Below are positions 1 through 8,486 of a stretch of DNA of 64,000 bases, piece by piece. Origin of the DNA: Canicola haemoglobinophilus (GTDB lineage: Bacteria; Pseudomonadota; Gammaproteobacteria; Enterobacterales; Pasteurellaceae); the NCBI RefSeq assembly GCF_002015075.1, contig NZ_MUXZ01000027.1, positions 15,456 through 79,455 of the forward strand, read 5' to 3'. Position 1 is the stretch's first letter, and each line of letters opens with the position of its first letter. The position numbers and the translations under genes are program-made. A model generated the notes under the pieces. That model ran no database searches and was not told the origin of the DNA. It saw only the letters and a list, made by a program, of their open reading frames with translations.

Positions 1-1
1 A

Positions 2-343
2 TTAGGGATTGGTTTCTACGATGGTTTTTTTGGACCGGGCACAGGATCTTTACTTAGCCTTGCTTGCGTAACCTTGCTTGGTTTTAATTTAGCAAAAGCA
101 ACGGCACATGCGAAAGTATTAAATTTTACCTCTAATATTGCATCGTTGATTTTTTTCTTACTCGGTGGACAAATTTTGTGGAAATTAGGCTTAGTTATGA
201 TGCTTGGTCAATTTATTGGTGCTAACTTAGGCGCGAAAATGGTATTAACTAAAGGAAAAACCTTAATTCGCCCTATGGTTGTATTAATGTCCTTTATTAT
301 GACTGCAAAAATGGCTTATGACCAAGCGTGGTTTAGTTGGTAA
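2..343 (+). CDS. TSUP (TauE/SafE) family permease, C-terminal part
   Basis: This is the 3' end of a gene that starts before the window. The open frame runs from base 2 to a TAA at 341-343 and gives about 113 residues. The first residues hold the glycine-rich motif GFYDGFFGPGTGS, typical of the second half of TauE/SafE (TSUP) inner-membrane anion permeases. It is followed by hydrophobic helices and the pattern GANLGAKM. The substrate cannot be told; family members move sulfur or organic anions. It ends about 20 bp before lpxM and may share its transcript. Confidence 0.8.
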   Translation, partial: LGIGFYDGFFGPGTGSLLSLACVTLLGFNLAKATAHAKVLNFTSNIASLIFFLLGGQILWKLGLVMMLGQFIGANLGAKMVLTKGKTLIRPMVVLMSFIMTAKMAYDQAWFSW

Positions 344-363
344 AACAAGCGATTGGAGTAACA

Positions 364-1317
364 ATGATGGAACATAATGATCTACGTTTAACAGCTCGAG
401 TGGGTTACCAACCTCATTGGTCTTGGTCTTATTTATTGCCTAAATATTGGGCTGTTTGGCTTGGTATTTTTGCTTTATTGATTTTGGCTTTGGTGCCTTT
501 TCGTTGGCGAGATAAGTTAGCGGAGAAATTGGGCAAAATTATTGCATATAAAGCGAAAAAACAAAGACATCGCGCTGATGTGAATTTACGTTATTGTTTT
601 CCACAATGGTCAGAAAAACAGCGTAATAATGTGATTGATAAAATGTTTATTACTGTCACTCAAGTGATGCTTGGAATTGGCGAAATTGCTTTTTGTTCAA
701 AAAAACATCTACAGAAGCGCAGTGAATTTACTGGCTTAGAACATATTCACCAAGCAAGAGCAGCTGGAAAAAATATTATTTTAATGGTGCCACACGGTTG
801 GGCAATTGATGCCTCGGGAATTATTTTACATGCGCAAGGAATGGCGATGACGTCCATGTATAATCCGCATCGTAATCCTCTTGTGGATTGGTTATGGACG
901 AGAACGCGCTTGCGTTTTGGTGGAAAAATGCATGCTCGTCAAAATGGAATTAAGCCTTTTCTTAATCATGTGAAAAAAGGAGAGATGGGCTATTATTTAC
1001 CAGATGAAGATTATGGCGAAGAATTGAGTGTTTATGCTGATTTCTTTGCTACTTATAAAGCAACCTTGCCAGGATTAAATAAAATGGCAAGGCTGGCAAA
1101 AGCCGTTGTTATTCCAATGTTTCCACGTTATAACGCACAGCGTGGAAAGTATGAAATGGAAATTTGTGCGCCTTTAGAATTAACGGAAGAACCTCTGCAA
1201 TCGGCAAGAGTAATGAACCAAGCGATTGAATATTTTGTTACGCCAACGCCAGAGCAATATGTATGGATTTTGCGCTTATTAAAAACACGCAAAGATAATG
1301 AAGATATTTATCGTTAG
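364..1317 (+). CDS. lpxM: lipid A acyltransferase (LpxM/MsbB type)
   Basis: Late acyltransferase of lipid A synthesis; it adds a secondary acyl chain to Kdo2-lipid IVA at the inner face of the inner membrane. There is one N-terminal membrane helix near residues 29-46. The HX4D catalytic motif lies at about H144-D149 in the string VPHGWAID. The length of 317 aa fits the family. I place the start at the ATG at 364, behind GGAG at 355-358; an in-frame TTG at 337 lacks such a site. The closely related LpxL is the main alternative, but the N-terminus and general sequence look like MsbB. Confidence 0.85.
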   Translation: MMEHNDLRLTARVGYQPHWSWSYLLPKYWAVWLGIFALLILALVPFRWRDKLAEKLGKIIAYKAKKQRHRADVNLRYCFPQWSEKQRNNVIDKMFITVTQVMLGIGEIAFCSKKHLQKRSEFTGLEHIHQARAAGKNIILMVPHGWAIDASGIILHAQGMAMTSMYNPHRNPLVDWLWTRTRLRFGGKMHARQNGIKPFLNHVKKGEMGYYLPDEDYGEELSVYADFFATYKATLPGLNKMARLAKAVVIPMFPRYNAQRGKYEMEICAPLELTEEPLQSARVMNQAIEYFVTPTPEQYVWILRLLKTRKDNEDIYR

Positions 1318-1388
1318 CCAGGGCAATTTGTGCTAAACTTTGCGCCGTTTTGTCAAATACACTTTTATCATAGTTTTTAGGGAATAAA

Positions 1389-1928
1389 ATGAATAAATTA
1401 GAATTGATTAAATCCTCTATTAAATCTATTCCAAACCACCCAAAAGAAGGAATTATTTTCCGTGATATTACTAGCCTCACTGAAGTGCCAGAGGCTTTTC
1501 AAGCGACAATAGATTTAATTGTTGCACAATATAAAGATAAAGGTATTACTAAAGTTATTGGTACTGAAAGTCGTGGTTTTATTTTTGGTGCTCCAGTCGC
1601 TTTAGCGCTAGGCGTGCCTTTTGTTTTAGTGCGTAAGCCAGGGAAATTACCGCGTGAAACTATTTCCCAATCTTATCAATTAGAATATGGTCAAGATACC
1701 TTAGAAATTCATGTAAGTTCTATTCAAGCTGGCGATAATGTGCTAGTAATTGATGATTTATTAGCAACTGGCGGTACAATTGAAGCGACGGTAAAACTGG
1801 TAGAACGTTTACAAGGTCAAGTCAAACATGCAGCTTTTGTGATTAGCTTACCAGATCTTGGTGGCGAAGCTCGTTTATGTGATCTTGGTGTAGAACCATT
1901 TACTTTAGTTGAATTTGCTGGTCATTAA
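1389..1928 (+). CDS. apt: adenine phosphoribosyltransferase
   Basis: Salvages adenine with PRPP to AMP in the cytoplasm. At 179 aa it matches the usual bacterial Apt length. The PRPP-binding loop VLVIDDLLATGGT lies near residue 120, and TESRGFIFG is a family motif. It starts 71 bp after lpxM and is followed 30 bp later by dnaX. The apt-dnaX(-ybaB-recR) order is common in gammaproteobacteria; here ybaB and recR sit separately at 58.8-59.8 kb. Confidence 0.95.
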   Translation: MNKLELIKSSIKSIPNHPKEGIIFRDITSLTEVPEAFQATIDLIVAQYKDKGITKVIGTESRGFIFGAPVALALGVPFVLVRKPGKLPRETISQSYQLEYGQDTLEIHVSSIQAGDNVLVIDDLLATGGTIEATVKLVERLQGQVKHAAFVISLPDLGGEARLCDLGVEPFTLVEFAGH

Positions 1929-1958
1929 TTTTCTCAAATCAATAGAGATAGATAGGTA

Positions 1959-3965
1959 ATGAGTTATCAAGTTCTGGCAAGAAAATGGCGACCAAAAACC
2001 TTTACTGAGGTCGTTGGTCAAGAGCATATTTTGACCGCACTTTCTAATGGTTTGCGAGAAAATCGTTTACACCATGCCTATTTATTTTCCGGAACTCGAG
2101 GGGTTGGTAAAACCTCTATTGCTCGTTTATTTGCGAAAGGTTTGAATTGTATTAATGGCATCACAGCAGATCCTTGCAGTCAATGTGAGCATTGTAAAGC
2201 GATTGAGGAAGGTCGTTTTATTGATTTAATTGAAATTGATGCGGCCTCACGCACTAAAGTTGAAGATACCAGAGAGTTGTTAGATAACGTCCAATACAAG
2301 CCTACTCAAGGACGTTATAAGGTTTATCTTATTGATGAAGTCCACATGCTTTCTCGTCATTCTTTCAATGCGTTGCTGAAAACCTTGGAAGAGCCGCCTG
2401 AGTATGTAAAATTTTTATTGGCAACAACGGATCCGCAAAAATTACCTATTACCATTCTTTCTCGTTGTATGCAATTTCACCTAAAAGCTTTGTCGCAGCA
2501 GCAGATTGCACAGCATTTAGCCTTTATTTTGCAACAAGAAAATATTCCCTTTGACCACCTTGCCTTAGAAAAATTAGCCAAAGCTGCTGAAGGTAGTATT
2601 CGAGATAGTTTAAGCCTGACAGATCAAGCGATTGCTATGGGCAATGGTCATGTGAGCATGGATATTGTAAATATCATGCTTGGATTGTTAGATGACAATC
2701 AGCCTATTGATATTTTATATGCGCTACAACAAGGTAATGGCGAAATGCTAATGAAGGCTATCCAAGCTGTTGCGGATAAAGGGGCTGATTGGGATAATTT
2801 ATTGGCGACTTTAGCCGAAACATTGCATCAAATTGCGATGTTACAACTTCTGCCACAAAAAATAGACGAAGAAAATTCGCTGGGATTTTTGGCTAAACAT
2901 ATTGCGCCAGAAGATGTGCAGTTCTTTTACCAAGTGATTGTGAATGGACGTAAAGAGTTGGCTTTTGCACCTAATCTTCGTGTAGGTGTGGAAATGACTT
3001 TATTAAGAGCATTAGCTTTTCATCCGAAGTTAATAAGCCCTTCTTTAGCGCTATCTTCTCAGCAAAGTGCGGTACAAAATCAGCCGAATTCAGCAAAGAT
3101 TGAACCAACACCTGTAGTTAAAATTCCTGTTGTTTCTGCAGCTAGTCAATTTCCTTCAACAAAACTTAATACTAAGGTTGATAATACTAAATTCAGTAGC
3201 TCAGCCTTAGGGGCATTAGATGCCTTAGAACAGTTATCGCAATCTGATAGCGAAAAAAAAAAGTCACAAGTAGATAAACAAAATATCAACAGCCTTTCCT
3301 CAAGCGAAACTTCTGAAAATATCTCCGCTCTTTCTGTTCTTGATATTAAGCCACAATCTCCAGATGGATTTATTGCTAATTTATTAAAAGCCTCAACTGG
3401 AGTTGAGATTGAGGAGAATATTGACAATGATGATGTGCAAGAGGAAACAGCAGAAAATTATCGTTGGGAATGGAGCAATCCACAAATGACAGTGGAAGAA
3501 AGTGCCATTCGCCCTTCTGAAATTAAGCAAGCGATTTTAGAACAAGCTAGCCCAGAATTAATGCAACGAGTTATTGATGCTGCAAAAGAAAGAGATCAAT
3601 GGACTTCTGTTATTGAGCAATTATCTTTAGGTGGTATCACAAAAGATATGGCGCTCAATACCGCATTATTAAGCCAGACTGAAGATCAAATAATCTTATC
3701 TTTAAAGCCAGAGAAAGAACATTTATTAGATCGTTGCCAGAAAGAATTAAAACAAGCCTTATCAGATTTTTATCAACATGATATTCAGCTGTCTATCAAT
3801 ATTTCTGAGGAGCAGAATTTAGCTACACCTTTGTATTATCAAAATCTGGTGTACCAAGAGTTTAACGAACAAGCGAAACAAGCCTTACAGGCAGATAAAT
3901 CGGTGCAATTATTGGAAAGAGAATTTGCGGCCAAACTTGATTTAAATAGCGTTAGGCCAGTTTAA
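1959..3965 (+). CDS. dnaX: DNA polymerase III tau/gamma subunit
   Basis: Clamp-loader ATPase of the replicative polymerase. Walker A GTRGVGKTS is at residues 45-53, the zinc module uses C64, C73, C76 and C79, and the Walker B-type DEVH is at 126-129. Full-length tau is 668 aa. A low-complexity linker spans about residues 355-480 before the C-terminal tau domains. At codons 432-435 a run of ten A followed by G contains the E. coli-type slippery heptamer A-AAA-AAG. A -1 slip there ends at TAA 3275-3277 and would give a gamma form of about 440 aa. Confidence 0.96.
   Translation: MSYQVLARKWRPKTFTEVVGQEHILTALSNGLRENRLHHAYLFSGTRGVGKTSIARLFAKGLNCINGITADPCSQCEHCKAIEEGRFIDLIEIDAASRTKVEDTRELLDNVQYKPTQGRYKVYLIDEVHMLSRHSFNALLKTLEEPPEYVKFLLATTDPQKLPITILSRCMQFHLKALSQQQIAQHLAFILQQENIPFDHLALEKLAKAAEGSIRDSLSLTDQAIAMGNGHVSMDIVNIMLGLLDDNQPIDILYALQQGNGEMLMKAIQAVADKGADWDNLLATLAETLHQIAMLQLLPQKIDEENSLGFLAKHIAPEDVQFFYQVIVNGRKELAFAPNLRVGVEMTLLRALAFHPKLISPSLALSSQQSAVQNQPNSAKIEPTPVVKIPVVSAASQFPSTKLNTKVDNTKFSSSALGALDALEQLSQSDSEKKKSQVDKQNINSLSSSETSENISALSVLDIKPQSPDGFIANLLKASTGVEIEENIDNDDVQEETAENYRWEWSNPQMTVEESAIRPSEIKQAILEQASPELMQRVIDAAKERDQWTSVIEQLSLGGITKDMALNTALLSQTEDQIILSLKPEKEHLLDRCQKELKQALSDFYQHDIQLSINISEEQNLATPLYYQNLVYQEFNEQAKQALQADKSVQLLEREFAAKLDLNSVRPV
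3252..3277 (+). promoter_or_regulatory. probable programmed -1 frameshift site in dnaX
   Basis: Ten A residues followed by G at 3254-3263 include the heptamer A-AAA-AAG in the zero frame. After a -1 shift the frame reads Val-Thr-Ser-Arg and then TAA at 3275-3277. The product would be about 440 aa, close to the 431-aa gamma of E. coli made by the same mechanism. I see no convincing upstream Shine-Dalgarno stimulator. Transcriptional slippage on the A run is an alternative, as known for Thermus dnaX. Confidence 0.6.
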
Positions 3966-4016
3966 TTTGGTTCTTTGTTAAAAAATCCCCAAAAACAGAC
4001 CGCTCTTTTTTCATTT

Positions 4017-4032
4017 TGCGATCTAGATCGCA
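4017..4032 (+). promoter_or_regulatory. CRP-S (Sxy-dependent) competence site
   Basis: TGCGA-TCTAGA-TCGCA is a perfect palindrome and matches the CRP-S consensus TGCGA-N6-TCGCA used with Sxy/TfoX in the Haemophilus competence regulon. It lies 135 bp before rlmN and upstream of pilF, both of which I recall as members of that regulon in H. influenzae. The roughly 200-bp region 3966-4167 shows no gene, only this site and T-rich promoter-like DNA. Confidence 0.85.
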
Positions 4033-4167
4033 TAAACTTCGCTTTATTTCTCTTTTTCTTTTTTCTATCAAAAGAAAACTGCTAGATTAATCCTATCGAA
4101 CAAAGTACAATCTCCGCCTATTTTTTATCATCAATTAATGCCGCAAGGTGTAATAACGAGGCAATGA

Positions 4168-5286
4168 ATGTCGGACAAAATTAATTTAATGAATTTAACT
4201 CGCCAACAAATGCGAGAGTTTTTTCAGGAACTAGGCGAGAAACCTTTTAGAGCAGATCAGTTAGTTAAATGGATTTATCATTTTGGCGAAGATAATTTCG
4301 ATAATATGACTAACATCAACAAGAAATTACGTGAAAAGTTAAAAGCAGTTGCTGAAATTAAAGCACCTGAAGTTGCGGTAGAACAACGTTCTGCTGATGG
4401 GACGATTAAGTGGGCAATGCAAGTTGGAGATCAACAAGTAGAAACTGTTTATATTCCAGAGGCTGATAGAGCCACTTTATGTGTATCTTCACAAGTTGGT
4501 TGTGCTTTAGCTTGTACTTTCTGCTCAACCGCTCAACAAGGGTTTAATCGTAATTTAACCGTATCAGAAATTATTGGACAAGTTTGGCGTGCCTCAAAAA
4601 TTATTGGTAATTTTGGTGTGACAGGTGTTCGTCCTATCACGAATGTCGTAATGATGGGTATGGGCGAGCCATTATTGAATGTGGCTAATGTTGTGCCGGC
4701 AATGGAAATTATGTTGGATGATTTTGCTTATGGTTTATCTAAACGCCGTGTGACTTTGTCAACATCAGGTGTTGTACCTGCATTAGAGAAGTTAAGTGAA
4801 ATGATTGATGTGGCATTAGCGATTTCTTTACATGCGCCAAATGATGAATTACGTGATGAAATTGTACCTATTAATAAAAAGTACAATATCAAAATGTTGA
4901 TAGATAGTGTTAATCGTTACTTAAATGTGTCAAATGCAAACCATGGTAAAGTCACGATTGAATATGTGATGCTTGATCATATTAATGATGGAGTAGAGCA
5001 CGCGCATCAATTGGCGGATGTGTTGAAAAATACACCATGTAAAATTAATTTAATCCCTTGGAACCCGTTCCCAGAAGCACCTTATGCGAAAAGCTCAAAT
5101 ACGCGCATAGATCGTTTCCAGAAAACCCTAATGGAATATGGTTTTACCGTAATTGTGCGTAAAACCAGAGGCGATGATATTGATGCTGCTTGTGGACAAC
5201 TTGCAGGTGATGTAATTGACCGAACAAAACGTACAGCACAGAAAAAACGCTTTGGCGAAGAAATTAGTGCTCGTCAAATTAATTAA
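4168..5286 (+). CDS. rlmN: 23S rRNA/tRNA (adenine-C2) methyltransferase
   Basis: Radical-SAM enzyme that makes m2A2503 in 23S rRNA and m2A37 in some tRNAs. The iron-sulfur cluster cysteines C112, C116 and C119 are in CALACTFC. A second catalytic cysteine is seen at about C342 in DAACGQLAG. The product is 372 aa, the normal size. It is the first gene behind the CRP-S site and is followed 30 bp later by pilF, so a housekeeping enzyme appears co-induced with competence. Confidence 0.95.
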   Translation: MSDKINLMNLTRQQMREFFQELGEKPFRADQLVKWIYHFGEDNFDNMTNINKKLREKLKAVAEIKAPEVAVEQRSADGTIKWAMQVGDQQVETVYIPEADRATLCVSSQVGCALACTFCSTAQQGFNRNLTVSEIIGQVWRASKIIGNFGVTGVRPITNVVMMGMGEPLLNVANVVPAMEIMLDDFAYGLSKRRVTLSTSGVVPALEKLSEMIDVALAISLHAPNDELRDEIVPINKKYNIKMLIDSVNRYLNVSNANHGKVTIEYVMLDHINDGVEHAHQLADVLKNTPCKINLIPWNPFPEAPYAKSSNTRIDRFQKTLMEYGFTVIVRKTRGDDIDAACGQLAGDVIDRTKRTAQKKRFGEEISARQIN

Positions 5287-5316
5287 CTATTCATAATGAA
5301 AAAGGAGAGAAAATCA

Positions 5317-5856
5317 ATGCGATACTGGACTAAATTTAATTTTATGATTTTCTCTCTTTTCCTTTCCGCTTGTGTTTCTCAGCCTACAACTGTGAGCTTT
5401 GATAAGCAACAAGCAGCTAAAGCCAGAGTTGAATTAGGTTTAGGTTATTTAAAATTACGCAATTTTTCACAAGCTAAGCTCAACTTTGATAAAGCCTTGT
5501 CTTATCAGCCTGATTATTACTTGGTTCATTCTGCCTTTGCTTATTTATATCAATTACAAGGCAATGTTCAACAAGCTAAATCTTCTTATGAGAAGGCGAT
5601 TAGTTTGGATAAATCACAAGGCGATGTGAGCAATAATTATGGGGTATTTTTATGTAGTCAGGGAGAGTTTGCTCGAGCTTATGAATTATTTGAACAAGCT
5701 CTAGCTACGCCTAATTATTATCAACAAGCAGATACATACGAAAATATTGTGCTTTGCGCCGATGCAGAGCGAAATACTCCTCGTTATGAAAAATATTTCA
5801 AACTTTTACACAATATTGATCCTCAAAGAGCGGATAAAATAAAGAAACTTTTTTAA
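5317..5856 (+). CDS. pilF: type IV pilus biogenesis TPR lipoprotein (PilF/PilW-like)
   Basis: Outer-membrane lipoprotein of the kind that acts as pilotin for the PilQ secretin. The chosen ATG at 5317 follows AAGGAG at 5302-5307; the upstream ATG at 5296 has no such site. The signal peptide ends with the lipobox LSAC and the lipidated cysteine is about residue 19. At least three TPR units follow, such as LGYLKLRNFSQAKLNFDKAL. In H. influenzae the homologue next to rlmN is needed for transformation, which fits the CRP-S promoter. A bidirectional terminator follows. Confidence 0.85.
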   Translation: MRYWTKFNFMIFSLFLSACVSQPTTVSFDKQQAAKARVELGLGYLKLRNFSQAKLNFDKALSYQPDYYLVHSAFAYLYQLQGNVQQAKSSYEKAISLDKSQGDVSNNYGVFLCSQGEFARAYELFEQALATPNYYQQADTYENIVLCADAERNTPRYEKYFKLLHNIDPQRADKIKKLF

Positions 5857-5882
5857 TAAGCTTTTCTAAATTTATGAAAAAG

Positions 5883-5916
5883 AAAATGGCAAGAAAGTAA
5901 ATATCTTGCCATTTTT
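5883..5916. terminator. bidirectional terminator between pilF and nrdA
   Basis: Hairpin with stem AAAATGGCAAGA / TCTTGCCATTTT and T or A tracts on both sides. It lies between the convergent ends of pilF and nrdA. Confidence 0.8.
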
Positions 5917-5935
5917 ATATTCTTGCTTGTTATGA

Positions 5936-8203
5936 TTAAATCTTACAAGCACCACCAGCACAGGAGTCTAAATCTTCTTGCACATCTTCCGCACCATCTC
6001 TAGTGTTTTGATAATACAGTGTTTTTAGACCATATTTATAAGCCGTTAGTAAGTCTTTTAATAAGACTTTCATTGGAACTTTACCATCTTCAAAACGTTT
6101 TGGATCATAGTTCGTATTGGCAGAAATGGCTTGGTCAACGAATTTTTGCATGATACCGACTAGATGTAAGTAACCATCATTACTTGGAATATCCCATAAT
6201 AATTCATAGTTTTCACTCAAGTTTTCATAATCAGGAACCACTTGTTTCAAAATCCCATCTTTCGAGGCTTTAATGCTCACATGTCCGCGTGGTGGTTCAA
6301 TACCATTGGTTGCATTAGATATTTGCGAAGATGTTTCTGATGGCATTAATGCGGTTAATGTTGAGTTACGTAAGCCAAACTCTTGGATCTCTTTGCGTAA
6401 GGTTTCCCAGTCATAATGCAACGGTTCTTTGGTTAAGCCATCAATATCTTTTTTATAGGTATCAATAGGTAAGATGCCTTTTGTATAAGTAGTTTCATTA
6501 AAGTATTCACAAGGGCCAATTTCTTTGGCTAAATTCATTGAGGCTTTTAATAAATAATATTGGATTGCCTCAAAAGTGCGGTGGGTTAAATCATTTGCTG
6601 AGCCATCAGAATAACGCACATTATTTTTAGCTAGATAATAAGCATAGTTGATCACGCCAATACCAAGAGAGCGGCGACCTAATGAGCTACGTTTTGCAGC
6701 AAGTACAGGATAGTCTTGATAGTCTAATAAAGCATCTAAAGCTCTTACAGCAAGATCTGCTAATCCTTCTAATTCATCTAAATTTTCCAGTGCGCCTAAG
6801 TTAAAGGCAGATAACGTACATAACGCAATTTCGCCATTTTCATCATGGAAATGCTGTAATGGCTTAGTTGGTAGCGCAATTTCCAAACATAAATTGGACT
6901 GACGAACTGGAGCAACAGCTGGGTTAAATGGCGAATGTGTATTGCAGTGATCTACGTTTTGAATATAAATACGACCAGTTGATGCTCTTTCTTGCATTAA
7001 TAAAGAGAACAATTCCACTGCTTTCACACTACGCTTACGAATTGCAGGATCTTGCTCATATTTAAGATACAGTTCTTCAAATTTATCTTGATCCGCAAAG
7101 AAGGCTTCATAGAGTCCAGGTACATCTGATGGACTAAATAACGTAATTTCATTGCCTTTAATTAAGCGTTGATACATTAATTTATTGAGCTGAACACCAT
7201 AATCCATATGGCGAACACGGTTATCTTCAACACCACGGTTATTTCTTAAGACTAATAAGCTTTCAACCTCTAAATGCCAAATAGGATAATAAACTGTTGC
7301 GGCACCACCGCGCACACCACCTTGCGAGCAAGATTTTACGGCTGTTTGGAAATATTTATAGAATGGAATACAACCTGTATGGAATGCTTCTCCACCACGA
7401 ATTGGGCTACCTAATGCACGAATAGCGCCAGCATTAACCCCTATTCCAGCACGTTGAGAAACATATTTTACAATTGCTGATGCTGTTGCATTGATCGAGT
7501 CAAGACTATCACCGCACTCAATTAATACACAAGAACTAAATTGGCGAGTAGGTGTACGAACCCCAGCCATAATTGGTGTTGGTAAGGAAATTTTAAAAGT
7601 GGAAGTCGCATCATAGAAACGACGAATATAGTCTAAACGAGTTTCTGCAGGGTATTTTGAGAATAAACTTGCGGCAACTAATAAGTATAGAAATTGTGCA
7701 GACTCATAGATTTCACCTGTTACACGATTTTGTACAAGATATTTACCTTCCAATTGTTTTACTGCAGCATAAGAGAAAGTCATATCACGCCAATGATCAA
7801 GGAAACCATCCATTTCATCCCATTCTTCACGAGTATAATCAGCAAGCAGAGCTTGATCATATTTACCCATACGAACTAATTTTTTTACATGATCATAAAG
7901 TTTTGGTGGATCAAAATGCCCATAGGCTTTTTTACGCAAATGAAACACGGCTAAACGAGCGGCTAGATATTGATAATCAGGGCTGTCTTTGCTAATTAGA
8001 TCTGCTGCAGCTTTAATAATAGTTTCATGAATATCTGAGGTACGAATCCCATCATAGAATTGGATATGAGATTTTAATTCAACTAATGATACAGAAACGT
8101 TTTCTAGTCCTTCTGCTGCCCATGTAATAACTCTGTGAATCTTATCTAAGTCAATAGGCTCTTTATTTCCGTCACGTTTAGTGACCATCAATGCTTTGTT
8201 CAT
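5936..8203 (-). CDS. nrdA: class Ia ribonucleotide reductase, alpha subunit
   Basis: Large subunit of aerobic ribonucleoside-diphosphate reductase. The N-terminal ATP-cone covers roughly residues 5-95. The redox-active C-terminal cysteines are C748 and C753 in CAGGACKI, and active-site cysteine motifs such as SSCVLIECGD and SNLCLEIAL are present. The length of 755 aa is normal. It needs NrdB for the tyrosyl radical, but no nrdB lies on either side: downstream is a terminator and convergent pilF, and upstream are 280 bp of regulatory DNA and then dnaJ. Two NrdR-like boxes sit before it. Confidence 0.96.
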   Translation of the reverse strand: MNKALMVTKRDGNKEPIDLDKIHRVITWAAEGLENVSVSLVELKSHIQFYDGIRTSDIHETIIKAAADLISKDSPDYQYLAARLAVFHLRKKAYGHFDPPKLYDHVKKLVRMGKYDQALLADYTREEWDEMDGFLDHWRDMTFSYAAVKQLEGKYLVQNRVTGEIYESAQFLYLLVAASLFSKYPAETRLDYIRRFYDATSTFKISLPTPIMAGVRTPTRQFSSCVLIECGDSLDSINATASAIVKYVSQRAGIGVNAGAIRALGSPIRGGEAFHTGCIPFYKYFQTAVKSCSQGGVRGGAATVYYPIWHLEVESLLVLRNNRGVEDNRVRHMDYGVQLNKLMYQRLIKGNEITLFSPSDVPGLYEAFFADQDKFEELYLKYEQDPAIRKRSVKAVELFSLLMQERASTGRIYIQNVDHCNTHSPFNPAVAPVRQSNLCLEIALPTKPLQHFHDENGEIALCTLSAFNLGALENLDELEGLADLAVRALDALLDYQDYPVLAAKRSSLGRRSLGIGVINYAYYLAKNNVRYSDGSANDLTHRTFEAIQYYLLKASMNLAKEIGPCEYFNETTYTKGILPIDTYKKDIDGLTKEPLHYDWETLRKEIQEFGLRNSTLTALMPSETSSQISNATNGIEPPRGHVSIKASKDGILKQVVPDYENLSENYELLWDIPSNDGYLHLVGIMQKFVDQAISANTNYDPKRFEDGKVPMKVLLKDLLTAYKYGLKTLYYQNTRDGAEDVQEDLDSCAGGACKI

Positions 8204-8226
8204 AAGGTTTCCTGGGAGTGATTAAA

Positions 8227-8275
8227 ACACAAGATATAGTTGTCAATTGAAAAACGTGCAACAAGATAATGTGTT
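8227..8275 (-). promoter_or_regulatory. tandem NrdR-like boxes upstream of nrdA
   Basis: Two related AT-rich elements both begin ACAAGATA, at 8229 and 8261, so their period is 32 bp, about three helical turns. Each is roughly palindromic and resembles the NrdR box consensus (ACAC..ATAT..GTGT). The remaining intergenic DNA to 8450 is AT-rich with no gene. Confidence 0.5.
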
Positions 8276-8450
8276 AAATAGAAAAATTCAAGTAATAAAT
8301 TTGATACTCAATTATTGACAGAAAATAACTTACTTATAAATAAGTAAAAATTCTAAATCGAAGTGAAAAGAATTATTAAAAATTGTGCAGTAGATCAAAT
8401 TCTATATCTTTGTCGTATTAAGAAAAATTATGCTTATTCTAGAGTTAATA

Positions 8451-8476
8451 AAAAAGCTGTTCAAAAGAACAGCTTT
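8451..8476 (-). terminator. dnaJ terminator
   Basis: On the minus strand the stem AAAGCTGTTC / GAACAGCTTT with a TTTT loop is followed by a run of T. It lies ten bases after the dnaJ stop. Confidence 0.85.
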
Positions 8477-8486
8477 GGTTGAGGTA

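Noticed and set aside
337..363. TTG start for lpxM overlapping the TSUP gene
   Set aside because: The ATG at 364 has GGAG at proper spacing and gives the usual protein length.
3254..3263. A10 run in dnaX as a phase-variation tract or sequencing error
   Set aside because: The frame is intact on both sides and the site matches the known dnaX frameshift design.
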